The position numbers and the translations under genes were made by a program. From CAZHTS01 sp964535315 (GTDB lineage Bacteria; Chloroflexota; Anaerolineae; Anaerolineales; Anaerolineaceae), in contig CAZHTS010000021.1 of NCBI GenBank assembly GCA_964535315.1, forward strand, positions 1 through 60,961: DNA of 60,961 nucleotides. Reading direction: 5' to 3'. The notes under the pieces were generated by a model. That model made no database searches and was not told the origin of the DNA. It saw only the letters and a list, made by a program, of their open reading frames with translations. Positions 17,633 to 26,005 of the stretch are shown piece by piece (position 1 is the first letter of the stretch; the number at the start of each line of letters is the position of its first letter).

Positions 17633-18694
17633 ATGAATATCCTTGTATATGGGGCAGGAGTATTGGGAAGTTTGTATGCGGCACGATTGCAGTTTGTCGG
17701 CAATCGCGTCAGCATTCTTGCTAGAGGAAAACGTCTGGCCGATTTGCGAGAACACGGGATTATTTTGCAAGATGCGAACACCGGGCGCCGGAGCGTGTCT
17801 CGAGTCAATGTGGTCGAGCGGTTATTGCCGGACGATAGTTATGACTGGATTGTCGTTCTGGTTCGCAAGAATCAGCTTGCTTCTGTCCTCCCGGATCTGG
17901 CGGCCAACCAGTATACGCCTAATATCTTGTTCATGGTAAATAATGCTGCCGGGCCAGAAGAATTGGCAGCCGCGGTGGGGCGAGAACGCGTGGTGCTTGG
18001 GTTTCCGGGGGCAGGCGGGCAACGTGACGGCGCTGTGATTCGTTATCAAATCGTTTCTGGTTCGACCCAACCCACAACCCTGGGTGAGTTAGACGGCGGC
18101 AATAGCGAACGTGTGCAGCAGATTGCCGGACAACTCAAACAAGCGGGTTTTTCGGTCGCGATTTGTGACAACATGGATGCCTGGCTTAAAACGCATGTCG
18201 CGCTTGTCAGCCCGGTTGCAGGGGCGCTCTATCTGGCCGGTGGTGATAATTATCGCCTGGCGCGCACCCAGGATGGACTGGTTTTGATGGTGCGTGCAGT
18301 GCGAGAGGGGTTGTCAGTACTAAAGGCCCTGGGTATTGCGATCACACCCGGAAAATACCGTCTGTTATCTTGGCTGCCGGAACCATTGTTGGTGCAAGTT
18401 TTGCGCCGGGCGATGAATTCAGAGCGAGCCGAACTGGTGCTGGCGCGTCATGCGAATGCTGCCCGCGATGAGATGGCTCAGCTGGCAGAAGAATTTCGTG
18501 CGTTGGCCGATCGTACCTCTGTGGCAACTCCGGCGAGTGATGTGCTGTATACATTTTTAAACCCGGAGACCCCATTGGTGGAGGATGGGCGTCATGAACT
18601 GCACATGGATTGGCGCAGCGTCTGGCTGGCAATGATTACACTGGCCGGTTTGATTGCTATGGTCTGGTTTGGACGCCGCGGCGGCAAAAAGTGA
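17633..18694 (+). CDS. Ketopantoate reductase (ApbA/PanE)-family protein with C-terminal membrane anchor
   Basis: A 353-residue protein with an N-terminal NAD(P) site (MNILVYGAGVLGSLYAARL) and the PanE/ApbA layout, including a Lys-Thr-His segment (WLKTHVALVSPVAG) at the position of the catalytic lysine, and a helical C-terminal domain. Family members reduce 2-oxo acids such as ketopantoate. Unusually, the last 30 residues form a hydrophobic helix (SVWLAMITLAGLIAMVWF) followed by Arg/Lys, like a tail anchor. Canonical PanE is soluble and about 300 residues. CGAGG precedes the ATG. The stop is seven bases before the regulator gene, so the two are co-transcribed. Substrate uncertain. Confidence 0.75.
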   Translation: MNILVYGAGVLGSLYAARLQFVGNRVSILARGKRLADLREHGIILQDANTGRRSVSRVNVVERLLPDDSYDWIVVLVRKNQLASVLPDLAANQYTPNILFMVNNAAGPEELAAAVGRERVVLGFPGAGGQRDGAVIRYQIVSGSTQPTTLGELDGGNSERVQQIAGQLKQAGFSVAICDNMDAWLKTHVALVSPVAGALYLAGGDNYRLARTQDGLVLMVRAVREGLSVLKALGIAITPGKYRLLSWLPEPLLVQVLRRAMNSERAELVLARHANAARDEMAQLAEEFRALADRTSVATPASDVLYTFLNPETPLVEDGRHELHMDWRSVWLAMITLAGLIAMVWFGRRGGKK

Positions 18695-18701
18695 GGAGCG
18701 T

Positions 18702-19196
18702 ATGAGAGACGTAGAAGTTCATTTATCCCCTTTAGAGGAAATGCATTTTATCGAAGATATCGGTCTGTTTTTTGAGCAAATGGGTCTGCCGCGCATGGCG
18801 GGACGTATTCTGGGGGTGCTGCTGATATCTGATCCACCGGCGCAATCGATCACCGATATCGGGCAGAAATTAAAGGCCAGCAAAAGCTCGATCAGCATTA
18901 TGGCGCGTTTGCTGGTGGAAGTGGGATTAATCGAGCGCGTCGCCTCACCCGTACCGCGCCGCGATTATTTTCGTTTTAAGCCGGGCGGCTGGATTCTCTA
19001 TATGCGCCAATGGCTGCAACTGATGGCGGAATTACATCAGATTACGGAACACGGCCTGGAATTAATCAGCAAGAAGTCGCCCGATCTGCGCGAGCGTTTG
19101 CAAGAGGCGCACGATCTGTTTTCTTACATGGAACAAAACTTTCCGCCGCTCATTGATGTTTTTGAAAAGGAGCGGATGGAACAACACAAAGAGTGA
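18702..19196 (+). CDS. MarR/GbsR-type winged-helix regulator
   Basis: A 164-residue transcription factor. The winged helix is visible at about 35-95, with the recognition region ITDIGQKLKASKSSISIMARLLVEVGLIERVASPVPRR split over helix and wing. A helical dimerisation tail with MRQWLQLMAELHQITEHGLEL follows. This layout matches the GbsR subgroup of MarR-like regulators, which often control osmolyte or membrane-transport genes. GAGGAG at 18693-18698 lies before the ATG. The targets are not stated by sequence. The convergent EamA transporter gene and the palindrome at 20177-20188 upstream of it are candidates. Confidence 0.8.
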   Translation: MRDVEVHLSPLEEMHFIEDIGLFFEQMGLPRMAGRILGVLLISDPPAQSITDIGQKLKASKSSISIMARLLVEVGLIERVASPVPRRDYFRFKPGGWILYMRQWLQLMAELHQITEHGLELISKKSPDLRERLQEAHDLFSYMEQNFPPLIDVFEKERMEQHKE

Positions 19197-19201
19197 AACG
19201 C

Positions 19202-20107
19202 TCAAACCGACTCGGGCGTGGCAGCGGGCACGGGGCTTTTCTCTGGGCTGGCCAGCAGGTATAGTACCAGGATCAATCCGCATATCCCGACAAATTGCAT
19301 GAGCGTGGGTTGTTCTCCCAGCAACAGAAAACTCAGGGTCAGGCCTGAAACCGGGCCCAATAATTGAATTAAACCGGCAAAGAGCGGGCTGGAGGCTTGT
19401 AGTCCTTTATAGAAAAACCAGTTGGCCAGGCCGGAATGGAACATACCCAGAATGAAAAGGATGATTAAATCCTGATTTCTGAGGGTGGGGATGGTTTTGT
19501 ACAATGCCGGCGCCTGCACCGATGCCAGAATTACGGCCGCGATGGCCATCCGCAACCAGATGAGCAGGATAGGTGATACTTTGTTGAGCATGTCTTTGCC
19601 AATGATGGTACTGGCTGCAAACAGGAGCGAGGCAAACAAGATCAGTGCAATGCCGCTCAGTGTGCCGGAGGTAAATTCGCTCCATTGAGCGTTGCCGACG
19701 GCAATCAGCGCCGAGCAGAAAATAGCAGTAACGGTGAGCGCCCAGGTGCGTGCCGACGTTTTCTGTTTAAGAAATAGGGCTGCAATGAGGATAATAAAAA
19801 TTGGCTCCAGGCGGTAGAGCATCAGGGTCATAAAAGCGGGGATGAGCGTCAACGCCTTGAAGTACAACAGGTTGACCAGGATGGTACCGCCAAGCGCCAG
19901 GAAGAGTGTTTGCCACCAATCCTTTTTCTTAAACTGGCGTAGAACGGGCAGGTCGTGCATGGCGAAGGGCAAGAGGCACAGCGAGGCGACGATAAACCTG
20001 CCGGTCACCAGGGTGGTTGTGTCGATCGTCTGGATGGCAAATCGTTTGGTGATGACGGCATCTGAGGCGCCAATTAATACCGCTAAGATGAAGAAGAGCA
20101 GATACAT
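19202..20107 (-). CDS. EamA/DMT-family transporter
   Basis: A 301-residue membrane protein with ten hydrophobic segments in two EamA halves. The first half opens MYLLFFILAVLIGASDAVITK and the second contains SGIALILFASLLFAASTIIGKDML. AGGAG precedes the ATG at 20107; the frame is open to 20161 without a ribosome site. Substrate unknown. It is convergent with the MarR/GbsR regulator gene (six-base gap), and a 12-bp perfect palindrome lies 70 bases upstream of its start, so regulation by a dimeric repressor is plausible. Confidence 0.85.
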   Translation of the reverse strand: MYLLFFILAVLIGASDAVITKRFAIQTIDTTTLVTGRFIVASLCLLPFAMHDLPVLRQFKKKDWWQTLFLALGGTILVNLLYFKALTLIPAFMTLMLYRLEPIFIILIAALFLKQKTSARTWALTVTAIFCSALIAVGNAQWSEFTSGTLSGIALILFASLLFAASTIIGKDMLNKVSPILLIWLRMAIAAVILASVQAPALYKTIPTLRNQDLIILFILGMFHSGLANWFFYKGLQASSPLFAGLIQLLGPVSGLTLSFLLLGEQPTLMQFVGICGLILVLYLLASPEKSPVPAATPESV

Positions 20108-20176
20108 TTCAACTCCTGTTTCTGACACGGCAATTTTTGCGAAGCGGGTGCATATATTCACGCGATTCGATTATAC

Positions 20177-20188
20177 ATCGTATACGAT
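20177..20188. promoter_or_regulatory. Palindromic operator candidate upstream of the EamA gene
   Basis: ATCGTATACGAT is a perfect 12-base palindrome in an AT-rich setting (TTATAC before it, ATATATCGG after it). It lies between the radical SAM gene stop and the EamA start at 20107, where promoter and operator would be expected. Confidence 0.4.
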
Positions 20189-20212
20189 ATATCGGATAGG
20201 CGACAATGTTTT

Positions 20213-21550
20213 TTATTTCAGGCCGAAGTGCATGCCTTGTTTTTTGAACGTTTCCTGCCGGAATAAACGACTGTAGAGCAAATAAATCCCCAGGCGGTAG
20301 AGTGAACTGGCGTTGGTTTTTGGATCCAGGGCGCGCCGCAGGATTGCGCCGGGGCTGTTAAAGGTCGTGCGGCAGTGTAATCCTGCGGCAGTGAGTTCAT
20401 CAGCCGTCATGTGTTTGGGCTGAAATGCAGCGTGGTTGAAACGGTACTCTGGATGCAGCCACCAACAGCCGTCGTATAGCAACCTGTTTTCATTTTTTAG
20501 CCGCCGGTAAAGGGGGGTATTGGGGTAAGGCATAAGGACGTTAAACGCGGCGAAGGTAAAGCGATTCTCGATGGCGAAATGCAGGGTTTCTTGTATGCTT
20601 TGTGGGGTGTCGAGATCGTGGCCGAGTGTGAAGGCAGCCCAGGTTTGCAAACCGTACTGGCGCAGTATCTCGATTTGGGGGCGATAGGATTCAAAATGCG
20701 CGACCAGGTTGGGTGATTTGTGCATCAGATGCAGGTTGCCGGCAGAAATGGATTCAAAACCAATCACGTTTCCCAGGCAGCCGCTCTCAAGCATGAGATC
20801 CATCAGTTCAGGGTCAGTCGTCATATCGATGCTGGCCTGAGACACCCAGTCAATCTTCAGCGGTATCAAGGCGCGAAAAAGGGCCTTGGCGCTGGCAGGG
20901 TTGGATATCAGGTTATCATCGACAAAGAAAAGTTGTTTCCGCTCCTGGCTCTGGATTTCTGCGATGACCTCGGCGACCTCACGGCAGTATTGGGTGTGAT
21001 TAAAATAGGCACTGACCGCACAAAATTCACAGGCAAAGCGACAACCGCGCCCAAATTGTAACAGGGTGATGGGTAGATAACCTTTGCCTTTGAAGATATC
21101 GCGCCGGGTGCAGCGCCTGGGGTGAGGTGGGCCAGGTATGCCGCGATATATGGGTTGTAATTTGCCTTTTTGGGCGTCGGCAATGACCTGGGGCCAAAGG
21201 GTTTCGGCGTCGCCCAAATAGATCGCATCGGCATATTGGACGGCCTCATCGGGCAGGAGGGTGACATGCATGCCGCCCAATATTACCGGCACACCGCGTT
21301 GGCGGTATTCCTGACTGATTTCGTATGAGCGCCGCGCCGTATACGTTTCAACCGTAATGGCTACCAGATCGGTGGGTTCATCAAAAGGAATCGGCTCACA
21401 GCGATCATCGTAGAGGACGACTTCGACATCGGCAGGGGTCAGCGCAGCCAGAACGCCCAGTTGCAAAGGTTCCATGCGCGCCTCATCGACAAACAGATTA
21501 TGTTCGAGGCGCCCAATGTTGGGTTTGATTAATGTCAGTCTGCGCAGCAT
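20213..21550 (-). CDS. B12-binding radical SAM protein
   Basis: A 445-residue protein combining an N-terminal cobalamin-binding domain (about 1-150, with VVLYDDR and VILGGMHVTLLPDEA segments) and a radical SAM core. The [4Fe-4S]-SAM cysteines lie in FGRGCRFACEFCAV (CxxxCxxC) near residue 175. FFVDDNL and GFESIS follow as core strands. The BchE/P-methylase-like family carries out methylations, cyclisations or rearrangements on unactivated carbons. A C-terminal domain of about 100 residues is of the kind found in lipid or hopanoid-modifying members, but the substrate is open. It starts 12 bases after the rhodanese gene and has no ribosome site of its own, so translational coupling is likely. 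Confidence 0.87.
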   Translation of the reverse strand: MLRRLTLIKPNIGRLEHNLFVDEARMEPLQLGVLAALTPADVEVVLYDDRCEPIPFDEPTDLVAITVETYTARRSYEISQEYRQRGVPVILGGMHVTLLPDEAVQYADAIYLGDAETLWPQVIADAQKGKLQPIYRGIPGPPHPRRCTRRDIFKGKGYLPITLLQFGRGCRFACEFCAVSAYFNHTQYCREVAEVIAEIQSQERKQLFFVDDNLISNPASAKALFRALIPLKIDWVSQASIDMTTDPELMDLMLESGCLGNVIGFESISAGNLHLMHKSPNLVAHFESYRPQIEILRQYGLQTWAAFTLGHDLDTPQSIQETLHFAIENRFTFAAFNVLMPYPNTPLYRRLKNENRLLYDGCWWLHPEYRFNHAAFQPKHMTADELTAAGLHCRTTFNSPGAILRRALDPKTNASSLYRLGIYLLYSRLFRQETFKKQGMHFGLK

Positions 21551-21562
21551 TGTGTGGCGATT

Positions 21563-22006
21563 TCAGGGCCCGCTGACTGTTGGGTATCCTTTGTCGCGCC
21601 ACTGGTTGACGCCACCCTGCATACTGGTGACCTGCTCGAAGCCATTTTGTAGCAGGATGTTGCGGCCAGATTTGCTGCGGTTGCCAGAGCGACACACGAC
21701 GACAATCTTTTGATCGCGCGGAACCTCTTTCAGACGATTAGGTAATTCGTCCAGGGGGATCAGAGTGGAATCGGGGATATGGATTTCGTTCCATTCTTCT
21801 GGTTGGCGAACGTCCAAAATAAAAGCGCCGGCCTCGCGTTCGGAGAGCGCCTGATCAACGCTAATTTCGGAGGGATAGGCGGCAGTAGCACCGCTTGGGC
21901 GCGGCCATAACAACGCCACCGCGGCGATCACTGCGACAAGCGCCAGCAAAATAATCCACCGATACGGTTTTTTGGAGGATTGGGGTGTGGTTTTCTTGTG
22001 GGGCAT
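21563..22006 (-). CDS. Membrane-anchored rhodanese-like protein
   Basis: A 147-residue protein with an N-terminal transmembrane helix (WIILLALVAVIAAVALLW at about 18-35) and a rhodanese domain exported to the outside. The active-site loop is VVVCRSGNRSKSG, with the catalytic cysteine present, and FILDVRQPEEWNEIHIPDS is the CH2A-like motif. Single-domain rhodaneses of this type transfer sulfane sulfur. AAGGAAG precedes the ATG. It is the first gene of a two-gene unit with the radical SAM protein. Confidence 0.87.
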   Translation of the reverse strand: MPHKKTTPQSSKKPYRWIILLALVAVIAAVALLWPRPSGATAAYPSEISVDQALSEREAGAFILDVRQPEEWNEIHIPDSTLIPLDELPNRLKEVPRDQKIVVVCRSGNRSKSGRNILLQNGFEQVTSMQGGVNQWRDKGYPTVSGP

Positions 22007-22099
22007 CTGTAACTTCCTTTGATTGGTTTATAAGTTTGGATGTGCGATTCTTTGAAATGTTACAAATCTTGGGAGACGTCCTAACGACTGAATTCTGGA

Positions 22100-22121
22100 T
22101 TATGATATACGATAATCATAA
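22100..22121. promoter_or_regulatory. Inverted repeat in the rhodanese/serine-hydrolase intergenic region
   Basis: TTATGAT and ATCATAA are perfect 7-base arms separated by eight bases. The site lies between two divergent genes (start codons at 22006 and 22215), where an operator for a dimeric regulator would be expected. Confidence 0.35.
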
Positions 22122-22214
22122 ATTGGGATAGTGGGTAGATTGCCCCGAACACAAATTTGGCATACAATGATGCTGTTGTTTGGGGTTTGAAATCAGATTT
22201 TCTGGGAGGGTACT

Positions 22215-23693
22215 GTGGCAGGCGCGTCATGGATCCAAGATATTGAAGAATTTATCCCGCGTACGCTGGCGGATTTTGCGGTACCTGGATTGGCGATCGC
22301 TGTGTTGCGGGATGATGAAGTGCTCTATTGCCGCGGATTTGGCACCCGGCGGCTGGGACAGGCACAGCCTGTTGATGAACATACCTCTTTTGCTATTGCG
22401 TCGGTTTCCAAGTCGACGGTGGCAGTTTCGCTGGCTATGTTGGTGGACGAACAGCGTTTGTGTTGGGACGATCCGGTTCGCAAGTATCTGCCCGATTTTG
22501 AGTTGTATAACGCCTTTGTCGGCGATGAGCTGCGCGTACGGGATTTGTTGATCCATAATTGCGGCTTGAAATCGGTAAGCGGTGGGACAATCTGGTATGG
22601 CTCAGACCTGAGCCGCGAAGAAGTCGTGCAGCGTCTACGTTATCTCAAGCCCGTTTCCAGTTTCCGCAGTCAGTTTGCCTATCAAAACGTTACTTACCTG
22701 GTTGCCGGGCAAATCATTCACGCCATTACCGGCGTTAGCTGGGATGATTTTGTCAGGCAGCGGATTTTTGCGCCACTGGGTATGTTATCCAGCACAACTT
22801 CGTTGGCGGGGTTGGATGGCAGGACGAATGTGGCCACGCCGCATGCCCGAATCCGGGGTGAAGTACAGCCCATCCCATATCGCAACCACGATAATGTGGG
22901 GCCAGCGGCCTCGATTAATTCATCTGCCTGGGATCTGGCGCAATACTTGCGGGTGTTCATCAATGGCGGGGTGGTTGCCGGTCAACGTTTGCTCAGTCAA
23001 CAGGCGGTGATGGAACTATGGTCTCCGCAGATGATCATTCCTGTTCCGGAATTTGCCCCATCGCTGGAACGTTTGCGCCCCAATTTTTATGCCTACGGGT
23101 TGGGGTGGTTCTTGCGTGACTATTGTGGGCGCAAACTGGTCAACCATTCCGGTGGGGTGGATGGGATGCGCTGTCTGCTGTTGGCCGCGCCAGCCGAACG
23201 ACTTGGCATCGTGGTGTTGACCAATCAAGAAGAGCGCAATGCTTATGCTTCGGTGGTGTATCGAGTATTGGATGCCCTCCTCGGACTGCCGCCATATGAC
23301 TGGGGTGCGGCGTTTTTGCTTTCGGATGCGGCTGAGCACGAGCAGGAGCAAGAGGTGGAGCAGGCCCGTTGGGCAGGACATCAGTCAGGCACCACGCCTT
23401 CTTTGCCTCTCGATCGATATGCAGGGGTGTATCGTGATGTAAAGGTGGACGAGATCTATGTCGAGTTGGTGGAGGGACGCCTGGTGTTGCGTTTCCGGCA
23501 TACGCCTGCCTTTGTGGCCGATCTGGTACACTGGCATTTCGATACGTTTCGCTTGAACTGGCGGGATGCCTATATTCCCGCGGGTCTGGTTACGTTCAAT
23601 CTCAATGCCCGCGCCGAAATTACCGGCATGCAACTGGATCAGCCCAGTTTGTTGGATGTCGATTTTTCTGAGCTTGATATTCGCAGAAGCTGA
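22215..23693 (+). CDS. Serine hydrolase of the class C beta-lactamase family
   Basis: A 492-residue protein starting with GTG after GGGAGGG (22204-22210). The catalytic SxxK motif is present as ASVSKST near residue 63. The second motif, YQN, lies in FAYQNVTYLVAGQ, and the third motif position reads VNHSGGVDGM (HxG). A C-terminal domain of about 110 residues (LDRYAGVYRD...) resembles DUF3471-type domains that follow such hydrolases. No signal peptide is apparent. The family includes esterases, D-amino-acid peptidases and beta-lactamases; resistance cannot be inferred from this sequence. Confidence 0.85.
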   Translation: MAGASWIQDIEEFIPRTLADFAVPGLAIAVLRDDEVLYCRGFGTRRLGQAQPVDEHTSFAIASVSKSTVAVSLAMLVDEQRLCWDDPVRKYLPDFELYNAFVGDELRVRDLLIHNCGLKSVSGGTIWYGSDLSREEVVQRLRYLKPVSSFRSQFAYQNVTYLVAGQIIHAITGVSWDDFVRQRIFAPLGMLSSTTSLAGLDGRTNVATPHARIRGEVQPIPYRNHDNVGPAASINSSAWDLAQYLRVFINGGVVAGQRLLSQQAVMELWSPQMIIPVPEFAPSLERLRPNFYAYGLGWFLRDYCGRKLVNHSGGVDGMRCLLLAAPAERLGIVVLTNQEERNAYASVVYRVLDALLGLPPYDWGAAFLLSDAAEHEQEQEVEQARWAGHQSGTTPSLPLDRYAGVYRDVKVDEIYVELVEGRLVLRFRHTPAFVADLVHWHFDTFRLNWRDAYIPAGLVTFNLNARAEITGMQLDQPSLLDVDFSELDIRRS

Positions 23694-23703
23694 GTCTTGC
23701 CTG

Positions 23704-24690
23704 CTAGGATTTTTTGCGTGGCATCACGGCCGAGATCAATACGTATAACAGGCCGATCAGGCTGACGCCCAACACAATCAGACCAAGCGCCTGTTTCCAA
23801 TTGCTGATGGCCGGCAACAAATTGATGGCCTGAGGGGTTGGGGCGCGGGTGCTGGTTTGACTGCGGTATGGGGTGGGAGTACGGGTAGGGGCGGGCGTTC
23901 GCGAAACGGTCGCTGTTCGCGTCGGCGGCAGCGGCGTATCTGTGATGGTGGGAGAAGTGGTCGGTGTAAATGCGTAACGGATGATCAGACGGTTGCCTGG
24001 ATAGATGACCGGATTCTGTGGTTTGATATTGTTGTATGAATATAGATCGTCCAGTTTAATCTCGTAGGCGAGCGCAATTTCCAGTGCGGTTTGGCCGGAC
24101 TGGACGACGTGGATGATCATACCATCCGGACGGGCTGTTGCAGTAACCAACGGCGGGCGAGTTGTAGCGGTCGGTTTGGTGTTTGCCGGGGCAATGGTGC
24201 CGGAGGAGGCCGGCTGGGTAATGGTAAACGAACCTGATCCGCGTTTCACTACCAGGGTGTAATAAACTTTATCCTTTTTTACGGCCACGCCAGCGCCCAC
24301 AGAGCCGGTAGTGGGCCCCAGGATAGTGGAGCGGTGGAGGTCATCGGCCCATTGTGAGTAGACGGCGGCCTGGATGGTCAAGTTTTTGCCACAGGCGATA
24401 TTCTCAGCAGAGATGCCGTAAGCTTCGGGGCCGCTGCCGTCGGCTCTTTTGTGGGTACAGGTATCAATGGATGCCTGGTATTCCGAATGGCTTTGAGCAA
24501 CGGCCATCAGATTGGGGTCGACGGTATAGGCTTCTTGCCCGTTGGCGGTACGCATGGCGTTAATTTCGTTGATGAGATCCTGCGCCGTTCCGGCCTGGGC
24601 GTGAACCACTGTATTTAATGACAGCAGCGCCGCAAGCATGGTTGCTGCTATGAGCAAATGGATCAAATTGAAATGAAGTTGTTTTTTCAC
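23704..24690 (-). CDS. CAP (SCP/PR1) and LysM domain surface protein
   Basis: A 328-residue exported protein. The start is the GTG at 24690 (VKKQLHFNLIHLL), seven bases after TATAAT. The open frame continues to 25308, but that part lies antisense to the next gene. A signal peptide (to HAQAG, about residue 32) is followed by a CAP domain (about 35-160, with HSEYQAS and GISAENIACG), a LysM-like domain (HVVQSGQTALEIA...NPVIYPGNRLIIRY), a long Thr/Pro-rich stalk and a C-terminal transmembrane helix ending RKKS. This is a cell-wall or surface protein tethered at the C-terminus. CAP domains lack a single agreed activity. Confidence 0.82.
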   Translation of the reverse strand: MKKQLHFNLIHLLIAATMLAALLSLNTVVHAQAGTAQDLINEINAMRTANGQEAYTVDPNLMAVAQSHSEYQASIDTCTHKRADGSGPEAYGISAENIACGKNLTIQAAVYSQWADDLHRSTILGPTTGSVGAGVAVKKDKVYYTLVVKRGSGSFTITQPASSGTIAPANTKPTATTRPPLVTATARPDGMIIHVVQSGQTALEIALAYEIKLDDLYSYNNIKPQNPVIYPGNRLIIRYAFTPTTSPTITDTPLPPTRTATVSRTPAPTRTPTPYRSQTSTRAPTPQAINLLPAISNWKQALGLIVLGVSLIGLLYVLISAVMPRKKS

Positions 24691-24697
24691 GCCATCG

Positions 24698-24703
24698 ATT
24701 ATA
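24698..24703 (-). promoter_or_regulatory. Extended -10 box giving a probable leaderless CAP-LysM transcript
   Basis: Minus strand TGTTATAAT: a TATAAT box with TGn extension, seven bases before the GTG start codon. No Shine-Dalgarno sequence is possible downstream of it. Confidence 0.6.
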
Positions 24704-24726
24704 ACAGAAGGTGCAATCTCGTTCTG

Positions 24727-24756
24727 TTGTTTTTTGCAAGAAAACCCGTGTATACT
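24727..24756 (+). promoter_or_regulatory. Promoter of the sensor operon
   Basis: TTGTTT at 24727-24732 and TATACT at 24751-24756 with an 18-base spacer, 65 bases before the binding-protein start. It is divergent from the CAP-LysM promoter. Confidence 0.5.
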
Positions 24757-24820
24757 TATGACAAGTTGATTAAGCAATGGTGCAAAGGGGCAATAAGTAT
24801 TGTAGAAGGCCAGAGGTAAC

Positions 24821-25990
24821 ATGAGAGAGAGATTGGGCTTGATACGGTTGCTGGCAAACTGGATCGTTTTAGCGATAGGCTGGTTATTCTTATCAGGGGC
24901 TTTGAGCGGATGTAGTTTAAATGATCCGATTTCGATCGGCTTTGCAGGTGAATTGACGGGAAAAGGGTCAGATCTGGGGGTGTATGGCCGAAATGGGGCG
25001 CAACTGGCTGTAGAGGCAATCAACGCTGAGGGCGGAATATATGGCAGGATGTTGAAGCTTATCGTACAGGATGATATGGGCACCACCGTGGGGGCAATGT
25101 CGGCCGACCGGAAATTGATTGAGCAGGGGGTGGTGGCGATTGTTGGCCATATGACGAGCACACAGACTCTGGCGGGTTTGCAGGTGACGTTCCCTGCCAA
25201 TGTGTTGGTAATCAGCCCAACTGCCTCGACGGCGACTCTTGGGGGAAAACCAGATTTGTTTTTCCGCATGGTGCCAGTGAGCAATGCCGAGGCAAAAACA
25301 TTGGCCATTCACGTCATCAAAGAGCATAAGATCCGTAAATTTGCGATCGTGTACGATGCAACCAATAACTCGTATGTAGAACCCTATCAGCAAGGTTTTG
25401 CAGAAGTATTCAGGGTAAACGGAGGGGAGATTACATCGCTGGTCGGTTATTACTCCAATAACAAACAAACTGATTATGCCCAGTTGGTAGAAAAGTTGCA
25501 ATCGGGAGGGGCTGAAGGCGTATTGATCATTGCTTCTTCCATCGACACGGCATTGGTGGCTCAGAAAATTCGTATGGCGGGCTGGCAGGTGCCGCTGTTT
25601 AGCTCAGGTTGGGGGTGGACGCAAATTATGTTACAAAATGGCGGCACGGCGGTAGAAGGAATGGAACAAATCAATCACTTTGTTGAGGATCGTGACTATC
25701 CGCCGCTTCAGAAATTTCGCGACGATTATCGCAGACGTTACGGTGAAGAAGCAACCTTTGCGTCTGTCTATTCTTATGAGGCCGTGCAGGTGCTTGCCGC
25801 CGCATTACGACGTACCGGCGGGAAAGTTGCAGGGTTGCCCGAGGCATTGTTGCAGCTACGGGATTTCTCTGGGGTCAATGGCAAAATAAGTTTTGATTCC
25901 TGCGGAGATGTCGTCCGGCCTTTATATCTGGTATCTGTAAAAAACCGAAAATTTGTGAGTCAAGGTGAATTACAACCCGTTGTACCTTGA
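24821..25990 (+). CDS. Leu/Ile/Val-binding-type periplasmic binding lipoprotein
   Basis: A 389-residue protein with a lipoprotein signal peptide (hydrophobic core ending Leu-Ser-Gly-Cys-Ser) and a type I periplasmic binding fold typical of branched-chain amino acid and amide receptors: ISIGFAGELTGKGSDLGVYGRNGAQLAVEAINA, VAIVGHMTSTQTLAG, and VLVISPTAST for the ligand pocket. There is no ABC permease or ATPase nearby. The next gene, 15 bases on, is a CACHE-domain kinase. It is more likely a ligand receptor feeding the kinase than a transport component. The ligand is unknown. Confidence 0.85.
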   Translation: MRERLGLIRLLANWIVLAIGWLFLSGALSGCSLNDPISIGFAGELTGKGSDLGVYGRNGAQLAVEAINAEGGIYGRMLKLIVQDDMGTTVGAMSADRKLIEQGVVAIVGHMTSTQTLAGLQVTFPANVLVISPTASTATLGGKPDLFFRMVPVSNAEAKTLAIHVIKEHKIRKFAIVYDATNNSYVEPYQQGFAEVFRVNGGEITSLVGYYSNNKQTDYAQLVEKLQSGGAEGVLIIASSIDTALVAQKIRMAGWQVPLFSSGWGWTQIMLQNGGTAVEGMEQINHFVEDRDYPPLQKFRDDYRRRYGEEATFASVYSYEAVQVLAAALRRTGGKVAGLPEALLQLRDFSGVNGKISFDSCGDVVRPLYLVSVKNRKFVSQGELQPVVP

Positions 25991-26005
25991 GGATAAGTAT
26001 CTTTG

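Noticed and set aside
24691..25308. N-terminal extension of the CAP-LysM frame
   Set aside because: It is antisense to the binding-protein gene, has no family match, and passes through a strong -10 box that explains a start at 24690.
24821..25990. An ABC amino acid uptake operon
   Set aside because: No permease or ATPase gene is nearby; the following genes are signalling proteins.
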